Positions 1 to 12,029 of a DNA stretch of 64,000 nucleotides are shown piece after piece. Source of the DNA: Earliella scabrosa (lineage: Eukaryota > Basidiomycota > Agaricomycetes > Polyporales > Polyporaceae); assembly GCA_022605405.1 (NCBI GenBank), contig JABYQQ010000005.1, forward strand, positions 2,914,001-2,978,000. Reading direction: 5' to 3'. The stretch's first letter is position 1. Each line of letters begins with the position of its first letter. The notes below the pieces were generated by a model. The model searched no databases, had not been told where the DNA came from, and was given only the letters and a program-made list of their open reading frames with translations. Position numbers and translations under genes: made by a program.

Positions 1-89
1 TCCCATGCACTTGAGAGTAGCCAGACGCTGCCGAGGATGAGTGCACCAGTGAGGACGAGGGAAGAGAGCTGTCTCGACGGCGGCATCAT
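1..89 (-). CDS. 5' end of an unidentified gene with a hydrophobic N-terminus (partial)
   Basis: On the minus strand two adjacent ATG codons (87-89 and 84-86) open a frame that stays open to the window edge. The predicted N-terminus has a basic residue (PSR) followed by a run of hydrophobic and small residues (LVLTGALILGSVWLL), which looks like a signal peptide or signal-anchor. Only about 30 residues are visible, so the product cannot be named. It is divergent from IMP3, with 316 bp between the two starts. Chance openness over so short a stretch is possible; the hydrophobic pattern is the main support. Confidence 0.45.
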   Translation of the reverse strand, partial: MMPPSRQLSSLVLTGALILGSVWLLSSAW

Positions 90-405
90 GGTGCTGAGCG
101 GTCGAAAGGAGAGCTGAGCAGACCCTTGGGTTTCATTATGACGCGGGTGATTCAGACGGGAACGCTATTCGCAGCCGAGGCAGATTCTGGGCGATAGGAA
201 ACAGGTCGGCGAGCCGCCGCCACACCCGCGCCCGGGTGATATCATACCGCAACGGGCCAACCACACGAGGTTGCCTCTTTGGGATATCCCCCGATCGATC
301 TGGCGGAGACGCCGGTCCCAACTTTTTGCGCAAGCGGAGGCAAATGGTCGTCGCCCTCCTGCTTGTCTTGCATGCCCCTTGCTTGTCCCGCACACAGTCC
401 TCGCT

Positions 406-1280
406 ATGGTCCGACAGTTCAAGTATCACGAGCAGAAGCTTCTCAAGAAGGTTGACTTTCTCAACGTGAGTAGCACGGTGCGCGAACATGCGAGAGTGCA
501 GGCGGAGTAACGCGAGGGTAGTGGAAGCAAGATGCGAACCTGCGCGAGGTCAAGGTCATGCGTCGGTACCACATCCAGGACAGAGAGGACTACCACAAGT
601 GCGTCACAATCTCCTATGTTGCGTATTTTCTTTCCTTATGCCCTCGCCCGTCCGCCTCGGTGCAGGTACAACAAACTGTGCGGCTCCCTCCGCTCTTTCG
701 CCCACCGCCTCTCCATGCTCCCAGCACAAGACCCGTTCCGCGCAAAAATGGAAGGGCAGCTGCTGTCCAAGCTTTACGACATGGGCGTGCTCAACTCGAC
801 CGCCAAGCTGAGCGACATCGAGAACAAGCTCACCGTCGCGGCCTTCTGCAGGCGGCGCCTCGCCGTCATCATGTGCATGTCCAAGATGGCGGAGACAGTC
901 AGCGCGGTACGCCTCCCATTTCTCGTTCCTCGCGCCTCCACTGCGCATTGAACTTTGTCGTGTCCTTGGCATGTCTTCTTGCCGTGCGCCGAACGCTAGG
1001 CTGTCAAGTTCATTGAACAGGGACACGTCCGCGTCGGTCCAGATACGATAACGGACCCTGCATATCTCGTAACGCGGTATGCCACTCGGCACCTGGACAC
1101 TCTGTATGATGCACTCATCCTCCGACCAGGCACATGGAAGACTTCGTGACTTGGGTTGACACCTCGAAGCTCAAGCGCACTATCATGCGCTATAACGACG
1201 AGGTATATATATCCCGGTTGCATCGCTCTCGCCCGGCTTGCTCACACCCTTCTCAGCTCGACGACTTCGACTTGCTGTGA
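406..1280 (+). CDS. IMP3: U3 small nucleolar ribonucleoprotein subunit IMP3
   Basis: IMP3 is part of the MPP10-IMP3-IMP4 module of the small-subunit processome in the nucleolus and promotes U3 snoRNA pairing with pre-rRNA. The start at 406 gives [19 protein letters not shown], almost the family's standard N-terminus. Later exons continue with [19 protein letters not shown], then a block with [17 protein letters not shown] and an S4-like RNA-binding segment ([13 protein letters not shown]), then [12 protein letters not shown]. It ends in the acidic tail DELDDFDLL and TGA at 1278-1280. At least five short introns are needed, including one splitting YLVTR and one just before the last LDDFDLL exon. 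The length (about 185 residues) matches the family. Orthology is near certain; individual splice sites were chosen by eye. Confidence 0.93.
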
Positions 1281-1813
1281 CACCATTGCGAGCGATCATT
1301 GTCGGCTCCTCCAGACCGGTCCTAGCGACTATTCTCCACTTGGACGCCCTCGCCGTCCGGGATATCATCCATCTTGCTACGGCAAGGTGTTTCGCCGATG
1401 GCTACCTATCGACCAGCGCCCTATCACCCTAACACCCGCACAACGCGCGTATGGTCCACATGCGGAACTAGGCCGCCTCGAATCCATTCGGTCACTACCG
1501 ACCCCGGGGATACTAATACTATGGGGTACACGACTGTGGTATGCAACGACTAGGGATATCAGTTCTAGGAGTATGCGAAGCCGGCCGATGTATATACTAT
1601 GTGGTATGTGCATAGATGGGCAGAGAGTGTATGCGACGAGAAACCGGGCAAACGCGAGAAACATGAAAAAAGAAGGTTGTACAGTAAGCAGAACACAGCG
1701 ACCGCGATGTGATAAGTGTAGTCATGAAGCGCAGCGTAGAGACAAGAAGCGCCAGGGGGGAAGATAGGAACAAGATGCATACCAGATTCCGTGTCGTAAG
1801 AGTTCGTAAAGCG
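1281..1813. other. Intergenic region between convergent IMP3 and kinesin-3 genes
   Basis: About 530 bp between two convergent stop codons. No convincing coding frame was seen. It presumably holds the 3' UTRs and polyadenylation signals of both neighbours. Confidence 0.6.
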
Positions 1814-4800
1814 TCATGAAGGAAGCCGGGTGGGATCCAGCTTCGTAGTCCATGCCTGAAGCTCCTTCTGGCTTGGCGCAGCGAGCGCGTACGAATTCGA
1901 AGAGGTGAAGAGCGTGAAGGTGAACTTTTTCTGGATTCCACACGACGTGTTAGATTGAGACGGAGGGCGTGCGGCGATAGACGTACCCCGAGAAGAGCTT
2001 CCATCTCTGGGTTGCTCTCCACGTTCACGCCAGTCAGGCTGATCACGCCAATCTCCTCGATCTCGTTCGAGTGGGCATACATGTGCAGATATGGCCTAAA
2101 ATCGCGGCGATGAATATGAGCCTTGAGGGACGAGACAGCTTCTCTGGTCACGTACCTTCTGAGGACAAACCATCGTCGCTCCCAGACGTTCTCGGTTGCA
2201 TCGGTCATAAGCAGCAGATGGCCCTTCTTCGTCGGTCCATCGCTAGAGAGGATATCTCGTCAGCAGAACGTCCGTAATGATGGAATGTTCACACACTTTC
2301 TTGGAACAAGCTTCGTACTCGCGTTGAGCTTGAGAGAGTCGAGGGACGTATCTGACGGAGCCTTGCTCGAGTTCACGCTCAGCACGTCAGGCTCAGCCGG
2401 TTCTTGACTGATGATGATCTGCGCACGAACGCGTCATGTAAAGCTTCCGGGCGTAGGACCGAATGGAACGTACCTCGCCCCGATGACCGAACCGCTTCTG
2501 CCAAAGCGCCAGCGACTTCCGCACTACCTCCTCCGATGCTCCTGACGCCCACACCTCGGCATCCTGCTGCTTGATTTTGCTCGTCGGCGAAGCCGCGAGG
2601 ATGACGCGGATGGCCTGGACGTCGGCAGCACGGCGCTCCATCGTCACAAGCTTCGAGTAATCTTCCACCACGGAGACGCCTCGCGGCCTCCAGATCCCGA
2701 GCGCCTCCTCACCGCGCACGTACTTCTCTGCGGTGTCCAAACGCCAAAGGTCTTTCGGAGAACGCGTGAGCGGGGGTGTGAGCCGGACAGAGAACATGGT
2801 GCTCGTTTTCGGCAAGATCTTCGTCGAGCCGAACAAAGACGATAGGCGAGACGGAGGGCGGGCATCCCGCGTCTGGATTGTCACCGCCGTGTCCATGGTG
2901 AACTGCGCGGGCTCAGCGCATGTCTCGATCGCGACAGACCAGGACACTTGGAGGAACACGCGCTGGCCGGCTGCTGTGACCCTGTTCAGGAGGATAGAGT
3001 TGTGGACGCTCGAGTCCCAGAGGGCCTCTGCTGTAATGCTGCCAGTACCGTCGGGCTTGTATTCGATCTTCTGGTCCTGAAGCAGAGGGAGAGTGATGAG
3101 GGCCTTGGACGTCGACTCGTGCAAGAGACCCTTCGCATCCAGATGGCGCACGTTGCCAATTCGTATTCGCGTGACCTCTGTCCAGGGTAGCTGTCGTCCA
3201 GAATGGGAGGAGAGAGTGAGGATGAGGCGGCGCTGCAAGCCTTGATGCAGCTGGAATGAGCCAGGGTCGAGGTGCCCCGATGAGACGACAGGTACGGGCT
3301 TGTACGTCCCATCTGGTGCAAGCTCGCATACCTGCAGCCAAGCGGTGACGTCGTGCAACTGTTCTACAACGAAGTCGTTCTCGGATCGGCGCATCGGTGG
3401 GAGGGTGGTCGGCATGCTATGGGGAGTTGAGGTGGAAGAGCCATTCGAGGTGGGAATTCGTTGTTCTCGCAACTCATCCCAGCGCTCCATGCGTTCGAGA
3501 TAGGTGGGTTTCAGCCGCGCGTAAAACTCGATTGGAGCGTACCCTTGACGCAGATACGTGAGAACCTTGGAGGAAGCCACCATCGAGAAGCTCCGACGGA
3601 ACTTCAGATCGGATAGAGTGGCGGAGTCCAGGTCGACGGCAGAGGACGGATAGACTTCCTCCGCAGTGAGCGAAGGCCCCAGGAATGAAGAGAGTCTGAC
3701 CTGGAGGTGCACGGAGGAGAAGTCATGATAGGACAAGCCCTTCACCTGATCAACGACAACGTAGAAAGTGAGTTTGCTACCGGGAGGGACTGTGCCTGGT
3801 ACTGGTGATGAAGAGCGAGTGGATGTGGCAGAGTTGTTGGCGTGTTTTGGAGACAAGACGACGTTGGCGATCTTAATCTCTATGCGACACGAGCCAATGG
3901 CCTCTGCAGTGTAGCGACAGAAGATGGGAACGACGGACGAGGACGAAAGTCTCCGAGAAAGAGGGGCTAAGGAGAGGAGTGCGTTGCCGATGAAGGAGTA
4001 TTCTGGGGGAGGGTTGTCGTAGAAGGGCTCCTCCGATGAGAAGTGCTGAGAGTAGGAAGGACGGTCAATGAACGTGGTGAGATTCCGCATGCGCTGGAGT
4101 TGCTGTTGAAGACGGTCTAGCGACCACACGTAGATGGCGCTGTGCCGTCGGTCAACAACCTTGACGGCGACCGATGGCTGGGTGGCGGAAGCCAGGACAG
4201 GATCCGCGACGTCGCCAAACTGGTCAAGTCCGGCGATAGAATCGATAGCAGAAGCAGGTGCGGCCAGTGATCCTCCAGCAGCGACGGTGAAGTTGTAGAG
4301 AACGTCCTTGCCAAGCTCCTTGCTGTATTGGACAGTCAGTATTCGCTGTCGATCGGAGGTGCAGAATTGCAGTACACCGACCTGATGACATTGGCTTCCT
4401 TGATAAGGACCGCGTTAGACAAGACTACTTCTGCCATGGAGAAGGACCGATGCGCGCGCCACTTGTCTAGCACCTTGCGGATGAGACGGAGCTGCTTGGC
4501 AGTGTAGATGACAGGCTCGAAGGGGATATCCTCAAGCTCCGTCTCTCCTCTTGCCCTCGCGTCCAGTAGACGCTTCATGTGTATCTGCACGAGCTTCAGC
4601 TGACGCTCCATCTGCTCTTTCTCCACCTTCAGGTCCTCTGCCTCGGACGACTCTGCAATGGCCTGCAGACGACTCTCGAACTCGACGCGCTGGTGCTCGA
4701 GCTGACTCTGCATGTCCTTGATGCTCTCGCCCATCTCTGGGCTGTCGTGGCTCGTCATGGCATCAACGCTGGTGTCGTCGGTGAAGGCGTCAAGTGGCCG

Positions 4801-7604
4801 ACTGGACTCGCTCCAGATGTCGTCTGCTTGGCTGAGGCTACTCTCCGGACGCTTTGCGTTGTGGTCGCGCATTGTCTTCACCTTCGTGATCTTCTCGAAG
4901 AGCTTGTTGAGATCCTCGTCTGGGAGGTTATCGAGCGTGGGATCGAGGCCCAACCGAGCAAGAGCTGCTTCTCGCTTGGCGAACGTCCAGTCCACGTCGT
5001 TTGCGTCCACACTGGAGCCAGTGGGGGAGCTAGGTCGCGTTGCTTCCGCTGCTGCTGCTTCGGCGGCAAGGTCGGCGGCGGTGATGCTGATGCTCATCTG
5101 GGACTTCGCTCGGGCGCGGTCCCGTTGCTTCCGTACCTCCTCAGGGTTATTGAAGCGGAAGACGTGATGCTCGCCTATACGACGTCAGTATCTCTAGTAG
5201 CCTATGATATCAGGCAAGGACAGACCTAGGATGATGCGGAAACCTGATCTCAACTTGTGCGACTGTTGGAAAAAGATGTTAGTTCGTTTCACAATTGGGT
5301 GGTGCTGGAAGTGGAACGCGAGTACGAACTTGACCAGGAGTAATTTGACGTCCGTTCAAGAACTGCAACGACCTGTGAGAACTCTTGGAAGGAACGGGCA
5401 AATGTGGGTGCACGAACCGTAACAGCATTGGGTAAGGCATGAAGCGTCACTTTCCCATCGTTGTTCTCGAAGTAGCAATGCTCCTCGGCGATACTCTCTC
5501 CACTGAGACGGATGGCGGCCGGCTTGTCGCTGTCCAACCTTCCAACGTCGGTTTTCCCCGGCTTGAGCTGATAAATGAGACACTCGCTCATGAGAGGGTC
5601 TTCGTTCTGTCGGCATGTCAGTAATCAGCTCCAGAGTTCCGATCAAGGTGGCTTGAATACGGATACACACCAAGTTGACCAAGTGCGGCATCCTCTTCGG
5701 GGTGTGCACGCCGACGTTGTTCTTATCCACGGTGATACCAAGCTCTTCCAGCGCCTGCTCTCGCTCTCGCTGGATCTCTTGCGTGCGCTGCATCTTCTCT
5801 TCCCAGGTCTCGTTGAGACTCTGCATGAGCTTCTCGCTCGTCTCCAGCTGCTCCTGCAGCTCCGCCTTGGTGACGGTCTTGATGGTACCGTCTTTGGCCT
5901 GGTACGTGACCTTCTGCTGCGTGGCTGGAATAGAAGGGTCGAACACGGCTTCGCTGCTTGCCCCAGAAACGCGTGCTGCAGTGGACTGTGAGCGGAGATC
6001 CCAACTACACCATACTTGAACGCACCTCGAAGCATTTCGAGCTCCTCCTTGAGCTCGCGCACAAGCTTCGCGTTGGGGTCCTCGTTGATGACAGCCTTGT
6101 TCTTGATCTTCTTTGCTTGATCGGCATAACGAAGGGTACTCAGCGTCTCCTCATATTGCACATCGGCGGGAGAGATGGCAGCAATCATCGCGGTCTTGGA
6201 GTTTCCTCCCAAACTGTCTTTGAGCAGCCATGTGAGGACCTGTAGTCCTCGCGCGTCAAGCATACACCGACAAGGACTAGTCGAGGGACGTACGGAGTCA
6301 CGATACGGAATGAACTCCTCCGCCTTTCCCTTCTTTCCCTTCTTCCCCTCCGCTTGACTGGCTTGCGCGAGAGCGGCGATGACCTTTCCGAGGGTGGTCA
6401 AGGACTTGTTGATGTTGGCACCTTCCTTCAGCCGCTGACCAGTCGCACCGGTAGAGTTGGCACGCTCGGAGCCAGCAAGATCCACAAGGTTGATGCGCGA
6501 CACCTTCTCTGTGTCCAGGTTGGTGTCGACGTCGTGCCTCTTCATGGTGAGAAGTAGCGTGAAGACGGCATGGGAACGGGAAGAGCTTAAAACGCCACTG
6601 TCAGCTCGCCAGGATATCATGGCACGCTTCAGATCACGTACGTCTCGTTCATGTTCGTCGCTGCAACCGTTCGGGCCTTGTTACCCTCGTCCATGAGCGT
6701 CATCATCTCGTCGTAGCTATTGACGACTAGCTTGGAGAGATCCTCGACGTAGGGACCAAGACTTGGATGTTCACGAACACGGAGATTGCCTGTGTTCTTC
6801 GGGTTGAGCAGGTCGCGCACTTTCTCGTTGTAGATTTCGATGTAGGATACTTCTACGGTGAAATGAATGTTGGGGTCGGCGGCCTTCTTCTGCTCGACCC
6901 GAGCGAATAGTTCGGAACATGTGAGCGGAATGATACCCTTGTCGGGCCCGTCTACCCAGTTCCATCATTGGGACAAGAAGAGGAATTAAAAGTTGGAAGT
7001 GGCACGTACAACCCATCATACTATAAGACTTCCCAGAGCCTAGTCCCGAGGTGAGCCTTCTGACCTCCCGACCGCGCCATTGCTACGCACCTGTCTGTCC
7101 GTCTAGAGAACGTCTTCAGCATGTACACAGCGGTGATGGACCAATCATACTCACAAGCCAGAATACACGCATTGAACCCAGCGAACCCATGGTCTAGCAG
7201 CTCCTTCCCGAGGTCATCGTAGAGCGTCTGCTGAGAGCAGTAATTTGGCTCATCCCTCGGTCCCGCAGACCAATAGCTCTTGTCGAAGGTGAAGTTCATC
7301 GCCTTGCGCTCGGTCGCACGTCCTGACGCCGCCTGCGCACCCGCCGAGCCTGGCTCCGGGGGCTCTAGGATAGTTTGGTTCCCCTCCATGCGCACGAGAC
7401 ATTTTGCGCCGCGCGCAATCTCTGCAGGAATGACGCCAACAGCATGTATGAGCAAGATGAACGCACGAGTACAGGAGGAGGGGCCGTCGAGGACACGGGA
7501 AGACGCGTAGTGGGGCAGCAGTACTTGGAAAAACACGAACCGCGTGAATTAAGGGGCCGGCACCGGACAACGACCTTGATGTTTCCATCGCCATGGTCAG
7601 CCAT
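1814..7604 (-). CDS. Kinesin-3 motor (UNC104/KIF1-type) with FHA, DUF3694-type and PH domains
   Basis: This is a plus-end microtubule motor for vesicle and endosome transport. The start is the ATG at 7602-7604 ([19 protein letters not shown]). The motor domain includes the P-loop [15 protein letters not shown] (exons near 7155, 7091-7102 and 7039), switch I region [12 protein letters not shown] and switch [17 protein letters not shown] (about 6470). A neck follows, then an FHA domain (about 5590-5350; [18 protein letters not shown]), coiled coil (5097-4340), a long kinesin-associated (DUF3694-type) region (about 4130-2400) and a C-terminal PH domain ([13 protein letters not shown] to the final [14 protein letters not shown]). 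The stop is at 1814-1816. This domain order defines kinesin-3 and fits the fungal UncA/Kin3 class. Many short introns are present, one flanking a 12-nt exon. The gene looks intact. Confidence 0.93.
7091..7102 (-). other. 12-nt micro-exon in the kinesin P-loop
   Basis: On the minus strand the 12-nt segment lies between a CTAG acceptor (intron 7103-7154) and a GTGCGT donor (intron 7040-7090). It supplies the last two bases of Tyr, then Gly, Gln, Thr and the first base of Gly in the AYGQTGSGKS Walker A motif. Both flanking splice pairs are canonical and the motif is perfect only if this exon is included. Confidence 0.85.
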
Positions 7605-8542
7605 TGGCTTCAATGGGAAGTCGCCGCGTGGTCCTCAGAGAGTCAAGAACGAGCAGTCTATAGCCAGAACAGAAGGAGCGGAGTTCGAGGATGGAGGAGA
7701 AGAGAGACGCTACCACAAGCGCCGTCGCGTCCCAATTCGCGCACGCCCGGTTAACCGAGCACACCAACCATGTTCAACGGTATACAACCTACAAACTCCA
7801 GCGTACCACGGCGCACCGTGCAACGATCTTTTGTGACGCCTGCTGGCCTACTGTTCTTCTTAACGGACGGCCTTTCTCCGAGGGTGTTCTGTAAGCCCTG
7901 CGCATCTGTTCTCTGTCATTAATCCCTTCCCTCTGCTCGTCAAGTGTCGCAGCTGGGTCCTACTGTGGTCCTGACGAAGGCTTTTACCACCCTTCTCACT
8001 GAACACGGGAGCGCCCCAATGATCGATTCGCGGGTAGGTCTTGCGGGCTCCGCTGTTGACCAGAATTGAGGAGGACGCCGGTGACGGTTGCCCGATCGGG
8101 ATTGATTGTTCGCAATGGGCGACTCGTATCCTATAGTATGTACTCAAGTATGTGCGTTGAATTCAAACACAATGCGTCGCCCTAATTGATGAATCTGCAG
8201 ACCATACCACCCGCGCCATGATGGCCGGTGTGCTGTGTTGCTGCAGATCCGTAGTCGCAGACGAGCACAGACTCGATGGAGGACAGCATGCGGGGGCAGA
8301 GAGCATTCATGTACGTTTCCAGGCTCGATGGCAGGCTGGATCTCACAATCAGTGTAGTCGTACAAACCGTACTAGCCAAAGCAGATCCACCTGCAGACAC
8401 TGAGGATAGGGAGTGCTTGTTTGAGGTTCACAAATACGCCACAACCGTAGCGGAGTGTACATTGCTTGGCAAGCGCCCGCCTACCTACTCCTCTCAATCT
8501 GCAACATCCAGTTCCTCTTCAATCCGACTACTGGCGCGAACC
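7605..8542. other. Intergenic region between divergent kinesin-3 and NTPase-nuclease genes
   Basis: About 940 bp. Several short frames exist on both strands (for example minus-strand 8182-8400) but none shows a recognisable domain or consistent splicing. It presumably contains both promoters; a 5' non-coding or extra first exon of the plus-strand gene cannot be excluded. Confidence 0.5.
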
Positions 8543-10504
8543 ATGTCGCAGAACATACGAACGCTTTCCCACTCTTCGTCTACGCTAGCACCGCCGGCTA
8601 AGCGAGTCCGGATTGAACAGGTGATTCCTTCTGAGTCTCTCACCTCTCTGGATTCTACAGTATCATTCACGGTTGAGCCAGGCCTGGGTCCCATGTGACG
8701 ACCCCGAATGGCGAGCATTCCACTGCGAATGGTGGGGTCAAACAAGCAAGAATCGTCTCAATGCGAACAGCATCGTTCAAGTGGGCTCCACGCTCATCTG
8801 GAGCGGGCTCTGCCTTCTGGGATCCTCTAAAGGTCTGCTGTATGTCCGCGAGGAATACGAGACCATGTACACCCGGCTCGTCAACGGTTGCGCCAAGGAC
8901 CTGCGTGGTGTCGTCCTCACTGGTCAGCCTGGAATAGGTGAGTCCGGTCGTCCTTCCGCACATGAGACGAAGTGAACAGAGGTTCGACAGGCAAATCATT
9001 CTTCGCCATCTATGTTCTTCTTAGACGCTTACAGGCCGGGCAGCCCACCCTGTTCAGTACGACAGCGCACAGGACGTACCTGTTCGATCAGTCTGGTATA
9101 TGGCGGATACACTCTCAGTCGATCGATGCAGCGGACGTCCTTGATCGACTAACTCGTAGATCCTCCGATGGAGCACTCCGAGTCTGGTCTCTGATCGACC
9201 CGACAGCCAAGATCGAGCCTGTAGACGCATGTCTGGCCACCTGCATGTTCTTCTATGTCGTCTTTACCCCTCCGGAACGCACGCGCTTCAAACATCTAAT
9301 CACTCATTACGAGGCGGAGACATGGATCATGTCCACCTGGACAGATGGAGAACTTCTCGCATTGTGTGTATACGCCCTGACCGCACTGTTGTGCATAGGC
9401 TGAACATCTCACAGAATCAACGCGGGAGGGATACGGCCTGCAGATCCGCGGGAGTACGGCACTGAGGCAGCGGTGCAACGTCTCCGGTCTCGGTGTGGAC
9501 CAATACCCCGCGACATCATGATGTGGCTGAAGAACCCTTGGCAGCACGAAATGGCCGTGCAAGAAGCAATCAGGATGCTCGATGGGACCGGGATCGTGAA
9601 GCTCTTCCACTCCTCCTTCGATGACTTGTCCTATCGGTACCAAGTTGTTCGGGTAGAAAGGGCGGGAGATCTCAGTGTGGACTCGTTGCGGGACGACCTC
9701 CACACCTTCTGTATCACAAGCGAGTGGGTCTACCGGCTGCTGCTTGACAGACTTGTGCGATTGGGGATCAGCGAAGCGAAGCGGCTCTTTTCGATCAACT
9801 ACAGGTTCAATTCAGGGTCTCTAGGAGCCGCCCACTTGGCCACTCTCACATTCGAGACCATCGCCATCCTCCATCTGTGCGGCGCCGCTCCGGAGATGGA
9901 CGAGGTAACGCGCGACTTAGTCCGTATGGCCGAAGTAGAGACCAAGAGCGGCCCCTATCGATTCTCCTACAAGCCTCCGAAGGCAGCGAAGACGCTCTCT
10001 GTGTCTGGCCGACTCTTGGAGCTCCTGGAGGACGACCCCGACTCCGAGTCATTGCCGACCACGACGGCGGCGTCCACTGTGCTTCCCCGCTTGAAGCTCA
10101 TGATGTGCACATATGCGACGCTAGAGGACATCGTTGACATCATGGACGGACTGCACGTCCCGGAAGCGTCAAAGAATACCCCCTTCGACGCGTTCTTCGT
10201 GGAGAGCAAGGCGGAGAGCACCGTCGTCTGGATCGTCCAAATGACAATCGGCCGGGACCACGACGGGGCCGAGTCCGGCTTCGCGTTCGCGGCGGTCGAG
10301 ACGATTCGCGACAAGGTCCAGGGAGCGCGCCCTGGCCTCCCCGTGGAGTTCAAGTACGTGTTGGTTGTTCCGTTCGGGAAGACATGGGCGGTGCGCTGGG
10401 ACATGGCAGCGGGGTTCTCCAAGGTTGAAGGCGAGGCGTTTGTGCAGTTTCTCGACCTCCATAGGCTCCACCGGTACTACCCATCGCATCTCGTTGCCTG
10501 GTGA
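8543..10504 (+). CDS. Crinkler/RHS-type protein: P-loop NTPase with C-terminal nuclease-like domain
   Basis: The start at 8543 is followed by a low-complexity Ser/Thr/Pro stretch and a basic PPAKRVR that could act in nuclear import. After an intron comes GLLYVREEYETMYTRLV, typical of the segment before the NTPase in basidiomycete Crinkler-like proteins. The Walker A is split by an intron at about 8939-8982: TGQPGIG joins STGKSFF. A large exon (9415-10504) carries the NTPase remainder and a C-terminal domain. There, AFFVESKAESTVVWIVQMTIG resembles the D...hhQ.T core of the restriction-endonuclease-like module of these proteins. In the published classification of Crinkler-RHS effectors, NTPase plus nuclease is a common architecture. 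The function here (host conflict, genome defence or effector) is inference. No signal peptide is visible. The reading frame appears intact. Confidence 0.7.
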
Positions 10505-12029
10505 GTCCTCTTTGTCTCTGTAACCACAATGGGAAAGCTGACTGTACTTGCGACAAGTGGCGGCAACTCCTTGAATCACGTTTAGAGGACATGTCATCGC
10601 ATGACGTGGGCCGAGACGAGCGCTACGTAATTTTTTGAGTTGCAATGACTGTCCGTCCTTCCAGTTGCTGTGCGTGCCTCACCGGGGCGAGTGAAGCATG
10701 GAAAAAGAGAGGGGTGAGTGGAGTGTTCCCAACTAACACATGCCCGAGCATTCTTAGTAGGCGGAGATGCCGCATCGGACGGTGACCCGTCTATGCGTTT
10801 GTGGGACGTGGCCATTTCACCTTCATGGTGTGGCACTCTCCGTATATCGGGGAAGCGTTCAGGAGGAGGGAGGAGCCTCGTTGCAGATCCGCTTAGACAG
10901 CGGTACATACTAGTACTTGGCACAACACGGAGACATGGCCTCTATCTTGCGCGCCTGTGGACGTGGACGAACAAGTGGCTTTCTGGACGCTGGCCATGGA
11001 CTGCCTCTACTATCCAGTATCTCTGAGCGTCCGGCTGAGGTTGAGGTGAGGGTGAGTACATTTTGCGCATTTGGATCGCTGACAAGGGGCACTCACAGAA
11101 CATGCATATGCACATGGCAGACAACAGAAAAATCCTCACGCGCTAGAGACCCTGTCCACCGAGAAGCACGCTAGGACGGGGTCGGAGGAGCTTATCTTGG
11201 GTGCCCTCGACCCTAGATACCTTCGCAGTGGCCTGAGCCATCGGCAACGGGAAGAGGTCCATTGTTGTACGTATCAGAGAAACGACAGGAGAAAGAACTC
11301 ATCATGGAGTGATAATGCGCAAGAACAATGCAACGTTTTCGTCGACAAAGAATTCGATTTCGCCGCGTGCATCCTTCGTGTCGCCGTGTAAGCGGAGTTG
11401 GCTTGTGACGATCTGCTTGCATGCATACAGGGGACACGCACTACATATCGTGTAATGGACATGTGTATGCGACTGCGAAGAGGGCGACATAACGTCGCTG
11501 TGTTGCGCACTCGGTCCCGGAGACGCTTTTGTCATGTCGCGGCGCGTATCTTGCGGGAGATCCGGCGGGATACATAGACGACGAGGTCGGCGCGGAGGCA
11601 TTTCCTCCCCGGGGTCGTGCTGGAATTGGTCCTCGCTGTGGACGACGCGGCGCTGGCCGCCGCGTGCTTGAGAGCCGATGGGTGTCGGGCGAGAGCGAGA
11701 GCAAGAGGGCGGGCGATGGTGGATTTCGGAGGGGATGCGGGGAAATCGGGGCAGGCGATGGACTCGTGGCGTGGAAGCAGTGCCGTCGCTCAAGCGTGTG
11801 AGTGCGTCTGCCACAACGCGACTCAACTTTCCCTTCCTCTGCTCCCCGTCGTCCTCGACGCCCTCGCTCCCCCGACGCCCTTCTCCCTCGCCGCCGCTGC
11901 CCTCCGCGACCCCTGCCCCCTCAGGCGGTCCTCCGCGCCTCTCCGTGGTTTCCCTTCCTCCCGACTGCATGCGACACCGCGTCCTTGCCAGGCCCGCGTC
12001 GGTAAACTTCCCACTTGCCGAATCTCGTC
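10505..12029. other. Intergenic region and probable 5' UTR of the LDB1-like gene
   Basis: About 1.5 kb. Open frames on both strands (for example minus strand 11302-11970) are GC-rich shadows with Arg/Gly/Ser-biased translations. A strongly pyrimidine-rich strand at about 11820-11960 resembles the CT-rich leaders often seen upstream of basidiomycete starts and probably belongs to the next gene's 5' UTR or promoter. Nothing else was identified. Confidence 0.5.

Noticed and set aside
8182..8400. Minus-strand 72-codon frame between the kinesin and NTPase-nuclease genes
   Set aside because: No recognisable motif and no plausible splice partners.
11302..11970. 222-codon minus-strand open frame upstream of the LDB1-like gene
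   Set aside because: Arg/Gly/Ser-biased translation of GC- and CT-rich leader sequence, no domain, no splicing support; overlaps the likely 5' UTR of the plus-strand gene.
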